Below are positions 25,422-37,226 of a stretch of 53,080 nt of DNA, piece after piece (within the stretch, counting starts at the first letter, position 1; every line of letters starts with the position of its first letter). Origin of the DNA: Cellulomonas avistercoris (lineage in GTDB: Bacteria; Actinomycetota; Actinomycetes; Actinomycetales; Cellulomonadaceae). The DNA is taken from assembly GCF_014836445.1 (NCBI RefSeq), contig NZ_JACSQV010000011.1, positions 116,249 through 169,328 of the forward strand, written 5' to 3'. The notes beneath the pieces were generated by a model, which was not told where the DNA came from, searched no databases, and saw only the letters and a program-made list of their open reading frames with translations. The position numbers were made by a program, and so were the translations under genes.

Positions 25422-27079
25422 CGCTGCCCGTCCTCGGTCGTGGTGGCGGCGCCGGTGGCGTCCGTCGGGTCGTCGAGCTGCGCGGGCTGACCGGGCAGAC
25501 GCGGGGGCGGGGTCACGGGGACCGCCGCGGTGGCGGCACGCTCGAGCTCGGCGCGCGCCTGGGGCGAGAGGCCCGCGACGTCGCGTGTGCCGCGCGCCCG
25601 GGCGGCGGCCTCGGCGGCGGGCGTGCCGGCCCGCGAACGGGCGACCCAGCCCTCGATGTTGCGCTGCGAGCCGGCGCTGACGGCCAGCGCGCCCGGCGGC
25701 ACGTCGCGGCGCACGACCGTGCCGGCGCCCGTGTAGGCGCCGTCACCCACCACGACGGGGGCGACGAACATGTTGTCCGAGCCCGTGCGCGCGTGGGAGC
25801 CGATGACGGTGCGGTGCTTGTTGACGCCGTCGAAGTTGACGGTCACCGACGCGGCACCGATGTTCGAGTGCTCGCCGATGGTCGCGTCGCCCACGTAGGA
25901 CAGGTGCGGGATCTTCGAGCCCGTGCCGATCTGCGCGTTCTTCGTCTCGACGAAGGTGCCGATCTTGCCGTCCGCGCCCAGGTCCGTGCCCGGCCGCAGG
26001 TAGGCGAACGGTCCGACCGTGGCGCCCTCGCCGACGACCGACAGCGAGCCGTGCGTGCGGACCACGGTCGCGCGGGCGCCGACCTCGACGTCCGTCAGCG
26101 TGGTGTCGGGGCCGACCGTCGCGCCCTCGCCGACGACCGTCGCGCCGTGCAGCTGGGTGCCCGGCAGCAGCGTGACGTCGCGCGCGAGCTCGACGTCGAC
26201 GTCGACCCACGTGGACGCGGGGTCCACGACCGTGACGCCCTCGCGCATCCAGTCCTCGAGCAGGCGGCGGTTGAGCTCGGCGCGCAGCACCGCGAGCTGG
26301 ACGCGGTCGTTGACGCCCTCGACGCTCAGCCGGTCGTCGGTGCGCAGCGCGCGCACGTGGCCGCCGTCGGCCCGCGCGATCGCGAGCACGTCGGTCAGGT
26401 AGACCTCGCCCTGCGCGTTGTCGCGCCCCAGGCGGGCCAGCGCCGAGCGCAGCACCGCCGCGTCGAAGACGTACACCGACGTGTTGATCTCGGTGATCGC
26501 GCGCTGCTCCGCGTCGGCGTCCTTCTCCTCGACGATGCCCAGGACGTCACCCGTACCGGGCTCGCGCAGGATGCGCCCGTAGCCGGTGGGCTCCGGGACC
26601 TCGGTGGTGAGGACCGTCACGGCGTTGCCGTCGGCGGTGTGGGCCGCGAGCAGCTCGCGCAGCGTCCCGGCGTCGAGCAGCGGCACGTCACCGGCGACGA
26701 CGACGACGGCACCCGTGAGCACCGACTCGGCGGCGGCGCCGGCCACGTCGGACCCGGTCGCGGCGTCGGCGGTCGCGGCCTGCGCGGCCGCGTCCAGCGC
26801 GGACATCGCGACCTGCACGGCGCGCCCGGTGCCCGGGATGTCGTCCTGGTCGACGAGCAGCGCGTCCGGGTCGATCTCCAGGACGTGCGCGGCGACGAGG
26901 TCGCGCTCGTGGCGGACCACGACCGCGACGCGCTGCGGCTCGAGCGCACGCGCCGTGGCCAGCGCGTGCCCGACCATGCTGCGACCCCCGAGAGGATGCA
27001 GGACCTTCGGGACGGCGGAGCGCATGCGGGTGCCCTCACCCGCTGCGAGGACGACGACGGCGGCTGGGCGGACGGTCAC
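25418..27079 (-). CDS. glmU: Bifunctional N-acetylglucosamine-1-P uridyltransferase / glucosamine-1-P acetyltransferase
   Basis: A 553-residue enzyme making UDP-GlcNAc for peptidoglycan and other polymers. The N-terminal pyrophosphorylase domain starts [21 protein letters not shown] (LxxGxGTxM). The C-terminal left-handed beta-helix has hexapeptide repeats from about residue 270 and the acetyl-CoA site region [20 protein letters not shown]. The last 90 residues after the helix form an Ala/Arg/Pro-rich tail longer than in E. coli (456 aa) but common in actinobacteria. The GTG start has GAGGAG upstream. Confidence 0.96.
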   Translation of the reverse strand: MTVRPAAVVVLAAGEGTRMRSAVPKVLHPLGGRSMVGHALATARALEPQRVAVVVRHERDLVAAHVLEIDPDALLVDQDDIPGTGRAVQVAMSALDAAAQAATADAATGSDVAGAAAESVLTGAVVVVAGDVPLLDAGTLRELLAAHTADGNAVTVLTTEVPEPTGYGRILREPGTGDVLGIVEEKDADAEQRAITEINTSVYVFDAAVLRSALARLGRDNAQGEVYLTDVLAIARADGGHVRALRTDDRLSVEGVNDRVQLAVLRAELNRRLLEDWMREGVTVVDPASTWVDVDVELARDVTLLPGTQLHGATVVGEGATVGPDTTLTDVEVGARATVVRTHGSLSVVGEGATVGPFAYLRPGTDLGADGKIGTFVETKNAQIGTGSKIPHLSYVGDATIGEHSNIGAASVTVNFDGVNKHRTVIGSHARTGSDNMFVAPVVVGDGAYTGAGTVVRRDVPPGALAVSAGSQRNIEGWVARSRAGTPAAEAAARARGTRDVAGLSPQARAELERAATAAVPVTPPPRLPGQPAQLDDPTDATGAATTTEDGQR

Positions 27080-27202
27080 CAGTGGGTGCTCCTCGCGGAT
27101 CTGCCCGGCTACGGGCGGTGGTTCTGCCGTGATGGGACTCTACCGCTGCCGCACCGGCCCTCGGCGCGGACCCGCACCCTGCAGAGCACCCGCCGGGGCT
27201 CC

Positions 27203-28639
27203 TCAGAGCCGGAAGACCTCGGCCGGCCGGCCGCTGACCAGGTCCACGAGCGCGTCGGCGGCCTCGTCGTCGTCGAGCCGGTGCTCGGCGACGAGTGACG
27301 CGAGGAACCCCGCGTCGAGCCGGCGTGCCATGTCGTGCCGCGCCGGGATCGAGCACAGCGCGCGCGTGTCGTCGACGAACCCGCTCGTGCGGCTCAGGCC
27401 CGCGATCTCGGTGACGGACTCGCGCCACCGGCGGATCGACGCGGGTGCGTCGAGGAACCACCACGGCGCGCCGACGTACACCGACGGGTAGAACCCCGCC
27501 AGGGGGGCCAGCTCGCGCGAGACGACCGACTCGTCGAGCGTGAACAGCACGAGCCGCAGGTCCCGGTGGGTGCCGTAGCGCTCGAGCAGCGGGCGCAGGT
27601 GGTCGGTGAACGCGCCGGGCAGCGGGATGTCGTGCCCGGTGTCGGGGCCGAACCGTGCGGCGGTCGGTCCGTGGTGGTCGCGCCGCACGCCGGGGTGCAG
27701 CGTCATCGTCAGGCCGTCCTGCGTCGACAGGCGCGCCATCTCCAGCAGCATGTGCCGCCGCAGCGCGACCGCCTCGTCCGCCGCGACCGTGCCCGCGAGC
27801 GCACGCGCGTAGACCAGCTCGGCGTCGACGTCGTCGAGCGGTGCGGTGCCCACGTCCTCGTGGCTGTGGTCGGCCGAGACGGCACCGTGCGCGCGGAAGT
27901 ACGCGCGCCGCTCCGCCATGGCCGTGACCCAGCCGCGGTACGTGCCGGTGCCGGTGCCGGCGGCCTCCCCCAGGCGCGCGACCGCCTCCGCCCAGCCCGG
28001 GTGAGCGGGCTCGAGGTACCGGTCGGGCCGGAACGTCGGCAGCACCCGCGTGGTGACGGTCGGGTCGTCGCGCAGCGCGGCGTGCGCGGCGAGGTCGTCG
28101 ACCGGGTCGTCGGTCGTCGCGAGCACCTCGATGCCGAAGCGGTCGAGCAGGGCGCGCGGACGGTAGGCGGGGCCGCGCAGCCGGTCGGCGAGCAGGTCGT
28201 ACAGCTCGTCCGCCGTGTCCGGGCCGGGCCGCAGGTCGGTGCCGAAGACGCCGTGCAGCGTGGCGTCGAGCCAGTACCGCACGGCCGTGCCGCGGAACAC
28301 GTGCCAGTGCGTGCACAGCGCGCGCCACGCCGTGCGCGCGGCGTCCTCGTCGAGCGGGCCGCGGCCCACGCCGAGCGTGTCCAGCGGCACCCCCGACGCG
28401 TGCAGCAGCCGGGTCACGTAGTGGTCCGGCGTGACGAGCAGCGACGTCGGGTCGCCGAACGGCTGGTCGTCGAGCAGCAGCCGCGCGGGCACGTGGCCGT
28501 GCGGCGAGATGATCGGGAGGTCGCGGACCTGCCGGTACAGGTCTCGCGCGAGCGCGCGCACGCCCGGGTCCAGCGGCATCAGGCGGTCGTCGTGGTGGCC
28601 GCGGCGCGTCGACCGGGGCGCGTCGGGCACGCCCCTCAT
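27203..28639 (-). CDS. uxaC: Glucuronate isomerase
   Basis: A 478-residue amidohydrolase-fold enzyme converting D-glucuronate to D-fructuronate. YRQVRDLPIISPHGHVPARLL (HxH metal site) and the C-terminal block GFVDDTRALCSIPARHDMARR with VAEHRLDDDEAADAL are typical of UxaC. I chose the ATG at 28639, which overlaps the transporter stop (ATGA), because residues before the internal Met (28579), such as DDRL, still match the family. It is the last gene of the uidA-transporter-uxaC transcript. The 123-bp gap to glmU shows no clear terminator. Confidence 0.95.
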   Translation of the reverse strand: MRGVPDAPRSTRRGHHDDRLMPLDPGVRALARDLYRQVRDLPIISPHGHVPARLLLDDQPFGDPTSLLVTPDHYVTRLLHASGVPLDTLGVGRGPLDEDAARTAWRALCTHWHVFRGTAVRYWLDATLHGVFGTDLRPGPDTADELYDLLADRLRGPAYRPRALLDRFGIEVLATTDDPVDDLAAHAALRDDPTVTTRVLPTFRPDRYLEPAHPGWAEAVARLGEAAGTGTGTYRGWVTAMAERRAYFRAHGAVSADHSHEDVGTAPLDDVDAELVYARALAGTVAADEAVALRRHMLLEMARLSTQDGLTMTLHPGVRRDHHGPTAARFGPDTGHDIPLPGAFTDHLRPLLERYGTHRDLRLVLFTLDESVVSRELAPLAGFYPSVYVGAPWWFLDAPASIRRWRESVTEIAGLSRTSGFVDDTRALCSIPARHDMARRLDAGFLASLVAEHRLDDDEAADALVDLVSGRPAEVFRL

Positions 28640-30048
28640 GCCCCGGCCTCCGTCGTCGCCCGCGCCGCGCGACGCTTCGCGACCTCGGCGACCATCTGCG
28701 CGTGCACCTTCTCGGTCAGCGGGTAGACGAGCATGATGAGCACGCCGACCGTGATGAACACCGCGGGCACGAAGCCGGCCACGTACCGGATGCCGTCGAG
28801 CGTCGCGGGTGCCTGCGCGTCGGCGAGGCCGACGTAGCCGACCAGACCCAGCCCGTAGGCGGCGGCCGCGCCGCCGACGGCCTGCCCGACCTTGCGCGTG
28901 AAGGAGAACACGGCGTACGTCGTGCCCTCGGTGCGGACCCCGCTGCGCCACTCGCCGTACTCGACGGTGTCGGCCTCGAGCGCGAACATCAGCACGTTCA
29001 CCGCGGCCAGGCCGACGCCGTAGAGCGTGAAGAACCCGATGGCGACGGCCGGGACGGACGGCGGTGCGAGCGCGATGCCGATCGACGCGACGACCGCGAC
29101 GACGCCGGACCCGACGTACGACCCGCGCTTGCCGAACCGCCGCACGAGGCGCGGGACGAGCGGCGAGACGACGAACATCGCGCCGGTGCTCACCAGGGTC
29201 AGGACGATGAAGTAGTCGGCGTCGCCCATGACGTCGCGGGCGTAGTACAGCTGCAGCGTCTGCAGCGTGAACATGCCGGTGAGGAACGCCACGGCGCTCG
29301 CGCACAGCATGAGCAGCGGGCGGTTGCCCCGCAGGGTCCCCAGGCTCTGGCGCAGCGACACTTTGGCCACGTCACGCTGGACCGTCTCGCGGGACGTGCC
29401 GAACAGGATCATGTAGAGACCGAAGCCGATCACCGCGAACAGCAGCGTCGTCATCGTCAGCGACTGCTGGAGGTTCTCCGCGTTCTTGATCTGCGGCGTC
29501 ACGACGAAGGCGAGCAGCAGGATCGTGGCCGCGGTGCCCATCATGCGGAAGCCCGCGAGGCGTGCGCGCTCGTCCGACGCCTGCGTCATGGCCGACGCGA
29601 GCGAGCCGTACGGGATGTTGACGAGGCTGTACGCGAGGCCGAGGGCCGCGTAGGTGACGTAGGCGTACACGAGCTTGCCGGTGCCGCCCAGCCCGCCGGG
29701 GACGGTGAACGTGGCGACCGACAGGAGCAGCAGCGGCAGGGAGCCGAAGAGGAAGAACGGGCGGAACTTGCCCCAGCGCGTCATGGTCCTGTCCACCACG
29801 CGCCCCGCGTACATGTCCGCGAAGGCGTCCCAGACGCGCACGACGAGGAACAGCGTCCCGGCCGCGGCGGCCGAGATCCCCACGACGTCCGTGTAGTAGA
29901 CGAGCAGGAACATCGAGGTCATCGAGAACGCGAGGTTGTTGGCGGCGTCGCCCGCCCCGTACCCCAGGTAGCTGCGCAGGCGCAGCCGCCCGGGGGCGGT
30001 GCCGGACGTGGCACGGGCGGGAGCCGGTACAGCGGCGGTGCTGGTCAT
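28636..30048 (-). CDS. GPH-family glucuronide:cation symporter
   Basis: A 470-residue transporter with about 12 TM segments. LRLRSYLGYGAGDAANNLAF near the N-terminus and RVWDAFADMYAGRVVDRTMTRWGKFRPF after TM2 are hallmarks of the glycoside-pentoside-hexuronide:cation symporters (GusB, MelB, XynB). Between uidA and uxaC the likely substrate is a beta-glucuronide or glucuronate. The ATG at 30048 has GGAGAAGG just upstream; an in-frame TTG at 30060 is less likely. Confidence 0.9.
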   Translation of the reverse strand: MTSTAAVPAPARATSGTAPGRLRLRSYLGYGAGDAANNLAFSMTSMFLLVYYTDVVGISAAAAGTLFLVVRVWDAFADMYAGRVVDRTMTRWGKFRPFFLFGSLPLLLLSVATFTVPGGLGGTGKLVYAYVTYAALGLAYSLVNIPYGSLASAMTQASDERARLAGFRMMGTAATILLLAFVVTPQIKNAENLQQSLTMTTLLFAVIGFGLYMILFGTSRETVQRDVAKVSLRQSLGTLRGNRPLLMLCASAVAFLTGMFTLQTLQLYYARDVMGDADYFIVLTLVSTGAMFVVSPLVPRLVRRFGKRGSYVGSGVVAVVASIGIALAPPSVPAVAIGFFTLYGVGLAAVNVLMFALEADTVEYGEWRSGVRTEGTTYAVFSFTRKVGQAVGGAAAAYGLGLVGYVGLADAQAPATLDGIRYVAGFVPAVFITVGVLIMLVYPLTEKVHAQMVAEVAKRRAARATTEAGA

Positions 30049-30114
30049 GGCCTTCTCCAAGGGACGGGCGTGGCGGCGGTGCCACGGTCGGGTCGGGGGC
30101 GCGGTGCCGCCCGG

Positions 30115-32007
<1,893 letters not shown>

Positions 32008-32028
32008 ACCGAGCCGTAGCGTCGGGAC

Positions 32029-33045
32029 ATGCCCGGTGGGAGGCGCGACGGTGCGCGCTCCGCCCCGACGATCTACGACGTCGCGGCGGAGGTCGGCGTC
32101 GCGCCGTCGACCGTCTCGCGGGCGTTCTCCCGCCCCGGCCGCGTCAACGTCGAGACGGCCGCGAGGATCCACGAGGCGGCCGAGCGGCTCGGCTACCGTG
32201 CCAACCCGCTGGCCCGCGCGCTGCCGACGGGACGCACGTCGATGCTGGCCATGGTCGTCTCGGACGTCACGAACCCCTTCTACTTCCAGATCATCCGCGG
32301 CGCGGAGGCCGCCGCGAACGAGCAGGACTTCACGCTGCTCGTGGCGGACGTGCTGGAGGACCCGGCCGTCGAGCGCCTGGCGCTCGAGCGCTCGCTGCCC
32401 TTCGTCGAGGGTCTCGTCCTGGGGACGTCGCGCATGTCGGACTCGGCCGTGCGGGTCATCGCCCGCCAGCGGCCGACGGTCGTGCTCAACCGCGTCGTCG
32501 CGGGGATCCCCAGCGTCGTCACGGACAACGCCAAGGGCATGCGGCGCGCCGTGGAGCACCTGGGGTCCCTCGGGCACCGGTCGATCGCCTACGCCGCGGG
32601 ACCCGAGGCGTCCTGGGCCGACGGCACGCGGTGGCAGGCGATGCGGGAGGCCGTGCACGAGCTGGAGATGCACGCGCAGCGCGTCGGCCCGTTCCCGCCG
32701 ACGCTCGCGGGCGGTGCGCTGGCCGCCGGGCCCGTGCTCGCGACCGGCGTCACGGCGGTCGTGGCGTACAACGACCTCGTCGCGATCGGGCTGCTGCGCC
32801 GGCTGCGCGAGCTCGGCGTCGCGGTGCCGGAGCAGGTGAGCGTCGTGGGGTTCGACGACATCTTCGGCGGCGAGCTGTGCACGCCCACGCTGACGACGGT
32901 GGCGGCGCCGCTCGCGGCGCTCGGCCAGTACGCGGTCCGGATGCTGCTGCACGAGTCCCGCGTCCGCACACCGGGCTCGACCCGGCCCGCGCGGCTGTCC
33001 GCCCACCTCGTCGAGCGCGGGTCGACGGGTCCGGCGCCCACGTGA
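32029..33045 (+). CDS. LacI-family transcriptional regulator of glucuronide use
   Basis: A 338-residue repressor. The DNA-binding head has PTIYDVAAEVGVAPSTVSRAF and the hinge helix RANPLARALPTGRT; the rest is a periplasmic-binding-protein-like effector domain (LAMVVSDVTNPFYFQIIRGA, VVGFDDIFGGELCTPTLTTV). The likely effector is glucuronate, fructuronate or a downstream keto-acid (inference from context). It sits between the uidA operon and the uxuB-manD-gntK operon with an identical composite operator on each side, and so probably also represses itself. The ribosome site for the ATG at 32029 is weak. Confidence 0.93.
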   Translation: MPGGRRDGARSAPTIYDVAAEVGVAPSTVSRAFSRPGRVNVETAARIHEAAERLGYRANPLARALPTGRTSMLAMVVSDVTNPFYFQIIRGAEAAANEQDFTLLVADVLEDPAVERLALERSLPFVEGLVLGTSRMSDSAVRVIARQRPTVVLNRVVAGIPSVVTDNAKGMRRAVEHLGSLGHRSIAYAAGPEASWADGTRWQAMREAVHELEMHAQRVGPFPPTLAGGALAAGPVLATGVTAVVAYNDLVAIGLLRRLRELGVAVPEQVSVVGFDDIFGGELCTPTLTTVAAPLAALGQYAVRMLLHESRVRTPGSTRPARLSAHLVERGSTGPAPT

Positions 33046-33089
33046 CCCTGCGCGCCGACGTCCTCGCCCACGGCGGGCCTCCCGGCGGC

Positions 33090-33113
33090 GGCAACTGACG
33101 GCAACCGGTTGCC
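33090..33113. promoter_or_regulatory. LacI-family composite operator, copy 2 (upstream of uxuB)
   Basis: A half-site GGCAACT is followed by the perfect palindrome GGCAACCGGTTGCC (33100-33113; 16 bp if flanking C/G are included). Its first 22 bp are the reverse complement of 31986-32007. It lies 72 bp before the uxuB start, where it could block the promoter of the catabolic operon. Confidence 0.87.
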
Positions 33114-33185
33114 GCCGACGGCCCGTCCGGTGCTCAATCGAGGGACCGCACGCCGCCCGGGCGCGCACCGACGGAAGGCCGCACC

Positions 33186-34604
33186 GTGGACGTCTCCCCC
33201 GCCTGGCACCGCGACGCGCCGGCGCCCCCGGTCCGCGTCGTCCACCTCGGCCTCGGTGCGTTCGCCCGCGCCCACCTGCTCACCTACACGCAGGACGCCG
33301 ACGCGCAGCTGCCCCCCGAGCAGCGCTGGGGCGTGGCCGGGTTCACCGGCCGCTCGCCGCGTGCGGCGGCCGACCTCGCCGCGCAGGACGGGCGGTACAC
33401 GGTCGTCGAGCGCGGGCCGGACGGCGACACGATGCGGGTCGTCGACGCGCTGGTCGAGGTGCACGACGGCGCGGACGGCGCCCGGTGGCGCAGCCTGCTG
33501 AGCCGGCCCGCCGTCGGGGTGCTGTCGCTGACGGTCACGGAGGCCGGGTACCGGCGCACGTCCACCGGCGCGCTGGACCTCGAGGACGCCGACGTCCGCG
33601 ACGACGTCGCGCTGCTCCGGCGGCTCGTCGCCGACGGGGACGGCCACGGCACGGCCCCCGCGGCGACCACCGCACCGGGGCGCGTCCTGGACGGCCTGCG
33701 CGCGCGCCGCGCCGCCGGCGGCGGGCCGCTCGCCGTGGTCGGTCTCGACAACCTGCCGGACAACGGCGACGCGCTGCGTCGCGTCGTCCTCGAGCTCGCC
33801 GACGCCGTCGACCGCGACCTCGCCCGCTGGCTCCAGGTCCACGTCGCCTTCGTCTCGAGCATGGTTGACCGGATCACCCCCGCGACGACCCCGGCCGACC
33901 GCGCCGCCGTCGAGCTCGCGACCGGACGGGCCGACCGGGCGCCCGTCGTCACCGAACCGTTCCGCGAGTGGGTGCTGTCCGGCCGGTTCCCCGCCGGACG
34001 GCCCGCGTGGGACGCCGCGGGGGCACGGTTCGTCGCCGACCTCGCGCCGTACGAGCACCGCAAGCTCTGGCTGCTCAACGCCGGCCACTCGCTCCTGGCG
34101 TACGCGGGCCCGCCGCGCGGCGCCGCGACCGTCGCCGAGGCGTTCGCGGACCCGGCCCTGCGCGATCGCCTGGAGGAGCTGTGGCGCGAGGCGTGCGACG
34201 TCCTCCCGCTGATCCCCACCGAGCTCGACGACGCCCTGGCCGACCTGCGCGAGCGCTTCGCGAACGCGCGCATCGAGCACCGCCTCGAGCAGATCGCCCG
34301 TGACGGGTCGCAGAAGCTGCCCGTGCGGGTGCTGGACGTCGCGCGGGCCCGGCGCGCCGCAGGGCTCCCCGTCGGGGACGCCGGCGCGGCGGTCCTGGCC
34401 GACTGGGCGCTGCACCTGCGTGCCGGCGGCGCCGCCACCGACCCCGGCGCCGCCGACCTCGCCGCACGGCTCGGCGCCGCCGACCCGGAGGCGACGGCCG
34501 CGCTCGTCGTGCACGCGCTCGCGCCCGACCTCGCCGACGACACCGCGCTGCTCGCCGCGGTCGCGGGCGCCGTCGCCGACCGGCACGCCCTGACCTCGTC
34601 CTGA
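33186..34604 (+). CDS. uxuB: Fructuronate reductase / mannitol dehydrogenase family
   Basis: A 472-residue NAD(P)-dependent long-chain dehydrogenase. VRVVHLGLGAFARAHLL is the nucleotide-binding loop, FVSSMVDRITPAT is family specific, and YEHRKLWLLNAGHSLLAY carries the catalytic K-x4-N-x3-H triad. In this context, after glucuronate isomerase, it should reduce D-fructuronate to D-mannonate; mannitol 2-dehydrogenase is the alternative within the family. The GTG start follows GGAAGG. Confidence 0.88.
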   Translation: MDVSPAWHRDAPAPPVRVVHLGLGAFARAHLLTYTQDADAQLPPEQRWGVAGFTGRSPRAAADLAAQDGRYTVVERGPDGDTMRVVDALVEVHDGADGARWRSLLSRPAVGVLSLTVTEAGYRRTSTGALDLEDADVRDDVALLRRLVADGDGHGTAPAATTAPGRVLDGLRARRAAGGGPLAVVGLDNLPDNGDALRRVVLELADAVDRDLARWLQVHVAFVSSMVDRITPATTPADRAAVELATGRADRAPVVTEPFREWVLSGRFPAGRPAWDAAGARFVADLAPYEHRKLWLLNAGHSLLAYAGPPRGAATVAEAFADPALRDRLEELWREACDVLPLIPTELDDALADLRERFANARIEHRLEQIARDGSQKLPVRVLDVARARRAAGLPVGDAGAAVLADWALHLRAGGAATDPGAADLAARLGAADPEATAALVVHALAPDLADDTALLAAVAGAVADRHALTSS

Positions 34605-34652
34605 CCGCACCGCCACCCCCGCCACCCGCACCAGCCACCCCGGGAGACCGCC

Positions 34653-35891
34653 ATGAAGATCGTCGCCGCCGACGTGATCGTCACCAGCCCGCACCGCAAC
34701 TTCGTCACCCTGCGGCTGACGACCGAGGACGGGCTCACGGGCCTGGGCGACGCGACCCTCAACGGGCGCGAGCTCGCGGTCGTGTCCTACCTGCGCGACC
34801 ACGTCGTGCCGCTGCTGATCGGGCGCGACGCGCACCGCATCGAGGACACCTGGCAGTTCCTCTACCGCAGCGCGTACTGGCGGCGCGGGCCGGTGACCAT
34901 GGCCGCCATCGCCGCGGTCGACATGGCGCTGTGGGACGTCAAGGGCAAGGCCGCGGGCATGCCCGTCTACCAGCTGCTCGGCGGTGCGTCGCGCAGCGGC
35001 CTGCTCGCCTACGGCCACGCGTCCGGCAAGGAGCTGCCCGAGCTGTTCGACTCGGTGCGCGAGCACCAGGAGAAGGGCTACCAGGCGATCCGCGTCCAGA
35101 CCGGCGTCCCGGGGCTGAAGTCGATCTACGGCATCGCGTCCAACGCGACGTTCGACGGCAACACGGGCGTCCGGTACGACCACGAGCCCGCGCAGCGCGG
35201 CGACCTGCCGAACGAGGAGGACTGGGACACCCGCTCCTACCTGCGGCACGTGCCGACGGTCTTCGAGGCCGTGCGCCACGAGTTCGGCCCCGAGCTGCCG
35301 CTGCTGCACGACGGCCACCACCGCATGACGCCGATCCAGGCGGCCCGCCTGGCGAAGTCGCTCGAGCCGTACGACCTCTTCTGGCTCGAGGACTGCACGC
35401 CCGCCGAGAACCAGGAGGCGCTGCGGCTCGTGCGGCAGCACTCGATCACGCCGCTGGCGATCGGCGAGATCTTCAACACCGTCTGGGACTTCCAGATGAT
35501 CATCCGCGAGCAGCTCATCGACTACGTGCGGGCGGCGTCCACGCACTTCGGCGGCATCAGCCCGCTGAAGAAGGTCATGGACTACGCCGCGCAGTACCAG
35601 GTGCGCTCCGGGTTCCACGGCCCCACCGACATCTCCCCCGTCGGCCTGGCCGCCCAGATGCACGTGGGCCTGGCGATCCACAACTTCGGGATCCAGGAGT
35701 ACATGCAGCACGGTGCGCGCACCGACGAGGTGTTCCGGCAGTCGATGACGTTCACCGACGGGTTCCTGCACCCGGGCGACACGCCGGGCCTGGGCGTCGA
35801 GATGGAACTCGACGAGGCCGGCAAGTACCCGTACCAGCGGGCCTACCTGCCGTACAACCGGCTGGCCGACGGCACCGTCCACGACTGGTGA
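34653..35891 (+). CDS. manD: D-mannonate dehydratase, ManD type (enolase superfamily)
   Basis: A 412-residue enolase-superfamily dehydratase turning D-mannonate into 2-keto-3-deoxy-D-gluconate. Metal ligands are in LLHDGHHR (Asp), FWLEDCTP (Glu) and LAIGEIFN (Glu); [25 protein letters not shown] C-terminal residues are typical of ManD (RspA relatives). It takes the place of the unrelated UxuA enzyme of E. coli. Some ManD proteins have low activity, but this one sits between a fructuronate reductase and a sugar-acid kinase, supporting a true catabolic role. Its stop overlaps the next start (GTGA). Confidence 0.92.
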   Translation: MKIVAADVIVTSPHRNFVTLRLTTEDGLTGLGDATLNGRELAVVSYLRDHVVPLLIGRDAHRIEDTWQFLYRSAYWRRGPVTMAAIAAVDMALWDVKGKAAGMPVYQLLGGASRSGLLAYGHASGKELPELFDSVREHQEKGYQAIRVQTGVPGLKSIYGIASNATFDGNTGVRYDHEPAQRGDLPNEEDWDTRSYLRHVPTVFEAVRHEFGPELPLLHDGHHRMTPIQAARLAKSLEPYDLFWLEDCTPAENQEALRLVRQHSITPLAIGEIFNTVWDFQMIIREQLIDYVRAASTHFGGISPLKKVMDYAAQYQVRSGFHGPTDISPVGLAAQMHVGLAIHNFGIQEYMQHGARTDEVFRQSMTFTDGFLHPGDTPGLGVEMELDEAGKYPYQRAYLPYNRLADGTVHDW

Positions 35892-36406
35892 GCACGGTGG
35901 CGCGCCACGCCGGGCCCCGCGTCGTCGTCATGGGCGTCGCGGGGTGCGGCAAGTCGACCGTCGGGTCGCTGCTGGCCCGGCTGCTGGGCGTCCCGTTCGT
36001 CGACGCCGACGGCCTGCACCCGCCGGCCAACGTCGCGCGGATGAGCGCGGGCGTCCCGCTGACCGACGCGGACCGGGCACCGTGGCTCGCGAGCGTCGCG
36101 GCCGAGGTGGCCGCCGCACCCACCGGTGCTGTCGTCGCGTGCTCGGCGCTGCGCCGGCGCTACCGCGACGCGCTGCGCGCCGGCGCCCCCGGCACGGTCT
36201 TCGTGCACCTCACCGGCACACGCGAGGTCCTCGCCGCACGGATCGGCGCGCGCATCGACCACTTCATGCCGCCCGCGCTGCTCGACAGCCAGCTCGCGAC
36301 GCTCGAGCCGCTCGACGACGACGAGCCCGGGTGGGTGCTGAACATCACGTGGCCGGCCGAGGAGCTCGCCGCCACCGCGGCGGAACGCCTGCTCAGGGCC
36401 GCCTGA
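35888..36406 (+). CDS. gntK: Gluconokinase (P-loop carbohydrate kinase)
   Basis: A 172-residue kinase, normal length for GntK. Walker [10 protein letters not shown] (about residues 16-24), [25 protein letters not shown] and the lid [18 protein letters not shown] are all diagnostic. GntK phosphorylates D-gluconate to 6-phosphogluconate. The route here ends in 2-keto-3-deoxygluconate, normally phosphorylated by a PfkB-type KdgK that is absent, so either this enzyme has shifted substrate or KdgK is elsewhere. The GTG start overlaps the manD stop; GTG 35897 is an alternative. Confidence 0.92.
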   Translation: MSTVARHAGPRVVVMGVAGCGKSTVGSLLARLLGVPFVDADGLHPPANVARMSAGVPLTDADRAPWLASVAAEVAAAPTGAVVACSALRRRYRDALRAGAPGTVFVHLTGTREVLAARIGARIDHFMPPALLDSQLATLEPLDDDEPGWVLNITWPAEELAATAAERLLRAA

Positions 36407-36426
36407 GCAGAGCCCGGGCGCCCGGT

Positions 36427-36473
36427 CGCGCGGTTCCCGGGCACGGGCAGGGGGTGCGCCCGGGAACCGTGCG
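36427..36473 (+). terminator. Strong hairpin terminator after gntK
   Basis: A 16-bp stem (36427-36442 with 36458-36473, core CGGTTCCCGGGC perfect, one wobble) with a 15-nt loop lies 20 bases past the gntK stop. It closes the uxuB-manD-gntK operon. Confidence 0.75.
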
Positions 36474-36542
36474 GCCCGGCGGCGCGTTCAGACCTCGCCG
36501 ACCCCTCCGGGTCGGGCACCCCCCCCGCGCGCAAGGAGCACC

Positions 36543-37166
36543 GTGACGTCGTCGACCCCCGCGACCGTCGAGCCCGTCCAGCCGGTCGAGGCCGCCGGAC
36601 CCGTCGAGCCGAGCCGGTCCTACGGCCACTCGGTGTCGTCCCTCATCTTCTTCTCCCGGTGGCTGCAGCTGCCGCTGTACCTGGGGCTGATCGCCGCGCA
36701 GGTCGTCTACGTGTGGCAGTTCCTCAAGGAGCTGTGGCACCTCGTCGAGTTCGCCGTGACCGGGCACGAGGTCCACGGCATGGAGGGCTTCGGCACCGAG
36801 GCCACGACGATGCTCGTCGTCCTCGGCCTGGTCGACGTCGTCATGATCTCCAACCTGCTCATCATGGTGATCATCGGCGGCTACGAGACGTTCGTGTCGC
36901 GCATGCGGCTCGACGGCCACCCCGACCAGCCGGAGTGGCTGAGCCACGTCAACGCCAACGTGCTCAAGACGAAGCTCGCGATGTCGATCATCGGCATCTC
37001 GTCCATCCACCTGCTGCGCACGTTCATCGAGTCGTCCGTGGGCAACGTCAGCGCCGAGACGATGATGTGGCAGACGATCATCCACGTCGCGTTCGTCGCC
37101 TCCGCCCTCGCGCTGGCGTGGATCGACAAGATGTCGCAGGGATCCGGTCCCCGCAACGGGCACTGA
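36543..37166 (+). CDS. UPF0114 / YqhA family membrane protein
   Basis: A 207-residue protein with four TM segments. After a Pro/Val-rich cytosolic leader it has RWLQLPLYLGLIAAQVVYV, then LGLVDVVMISNLLIMVIIGGYE and TKLAMSIIGISSIHLLRTFIE, the TIGR00645/UPF0114 signature. The family's function is unknown. It comes after the glucuronide operon terminator and is probably unrelated to that pathway. Confidence 0.9.
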   Translation: MTSSTPATVEPVQPVEAAGPVEPSRSYGHSVSSLIFFSRWLQLPLYLGLIAAQVVYVWQFLKELWHLVEFAVTGHEVHGMEGFGTEATTMLVVLGLVDVVMISNLLIMVIIGGYETFVSRMRLDGHPDQPEWLSHVNANVLKTKLAMSIIGISSIHLLRTFIESSVGNVSAETMMWQTIIHVAFVASALALAWIDKMSQGSGPRNGH

Positions 37167-37226
37167 GTTCGCGGGCACGGCCGTGCGACAGTGACCGGGA
37201 CCCGCCCCCGCGCCACCGAGGACGCC

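Noticed and set aside
27080..27202. Terminator between uxaC and glmU
   Set aside because: Only short imperfect repeats; read-through from the glucuronide operon cannot be excluded or shown.
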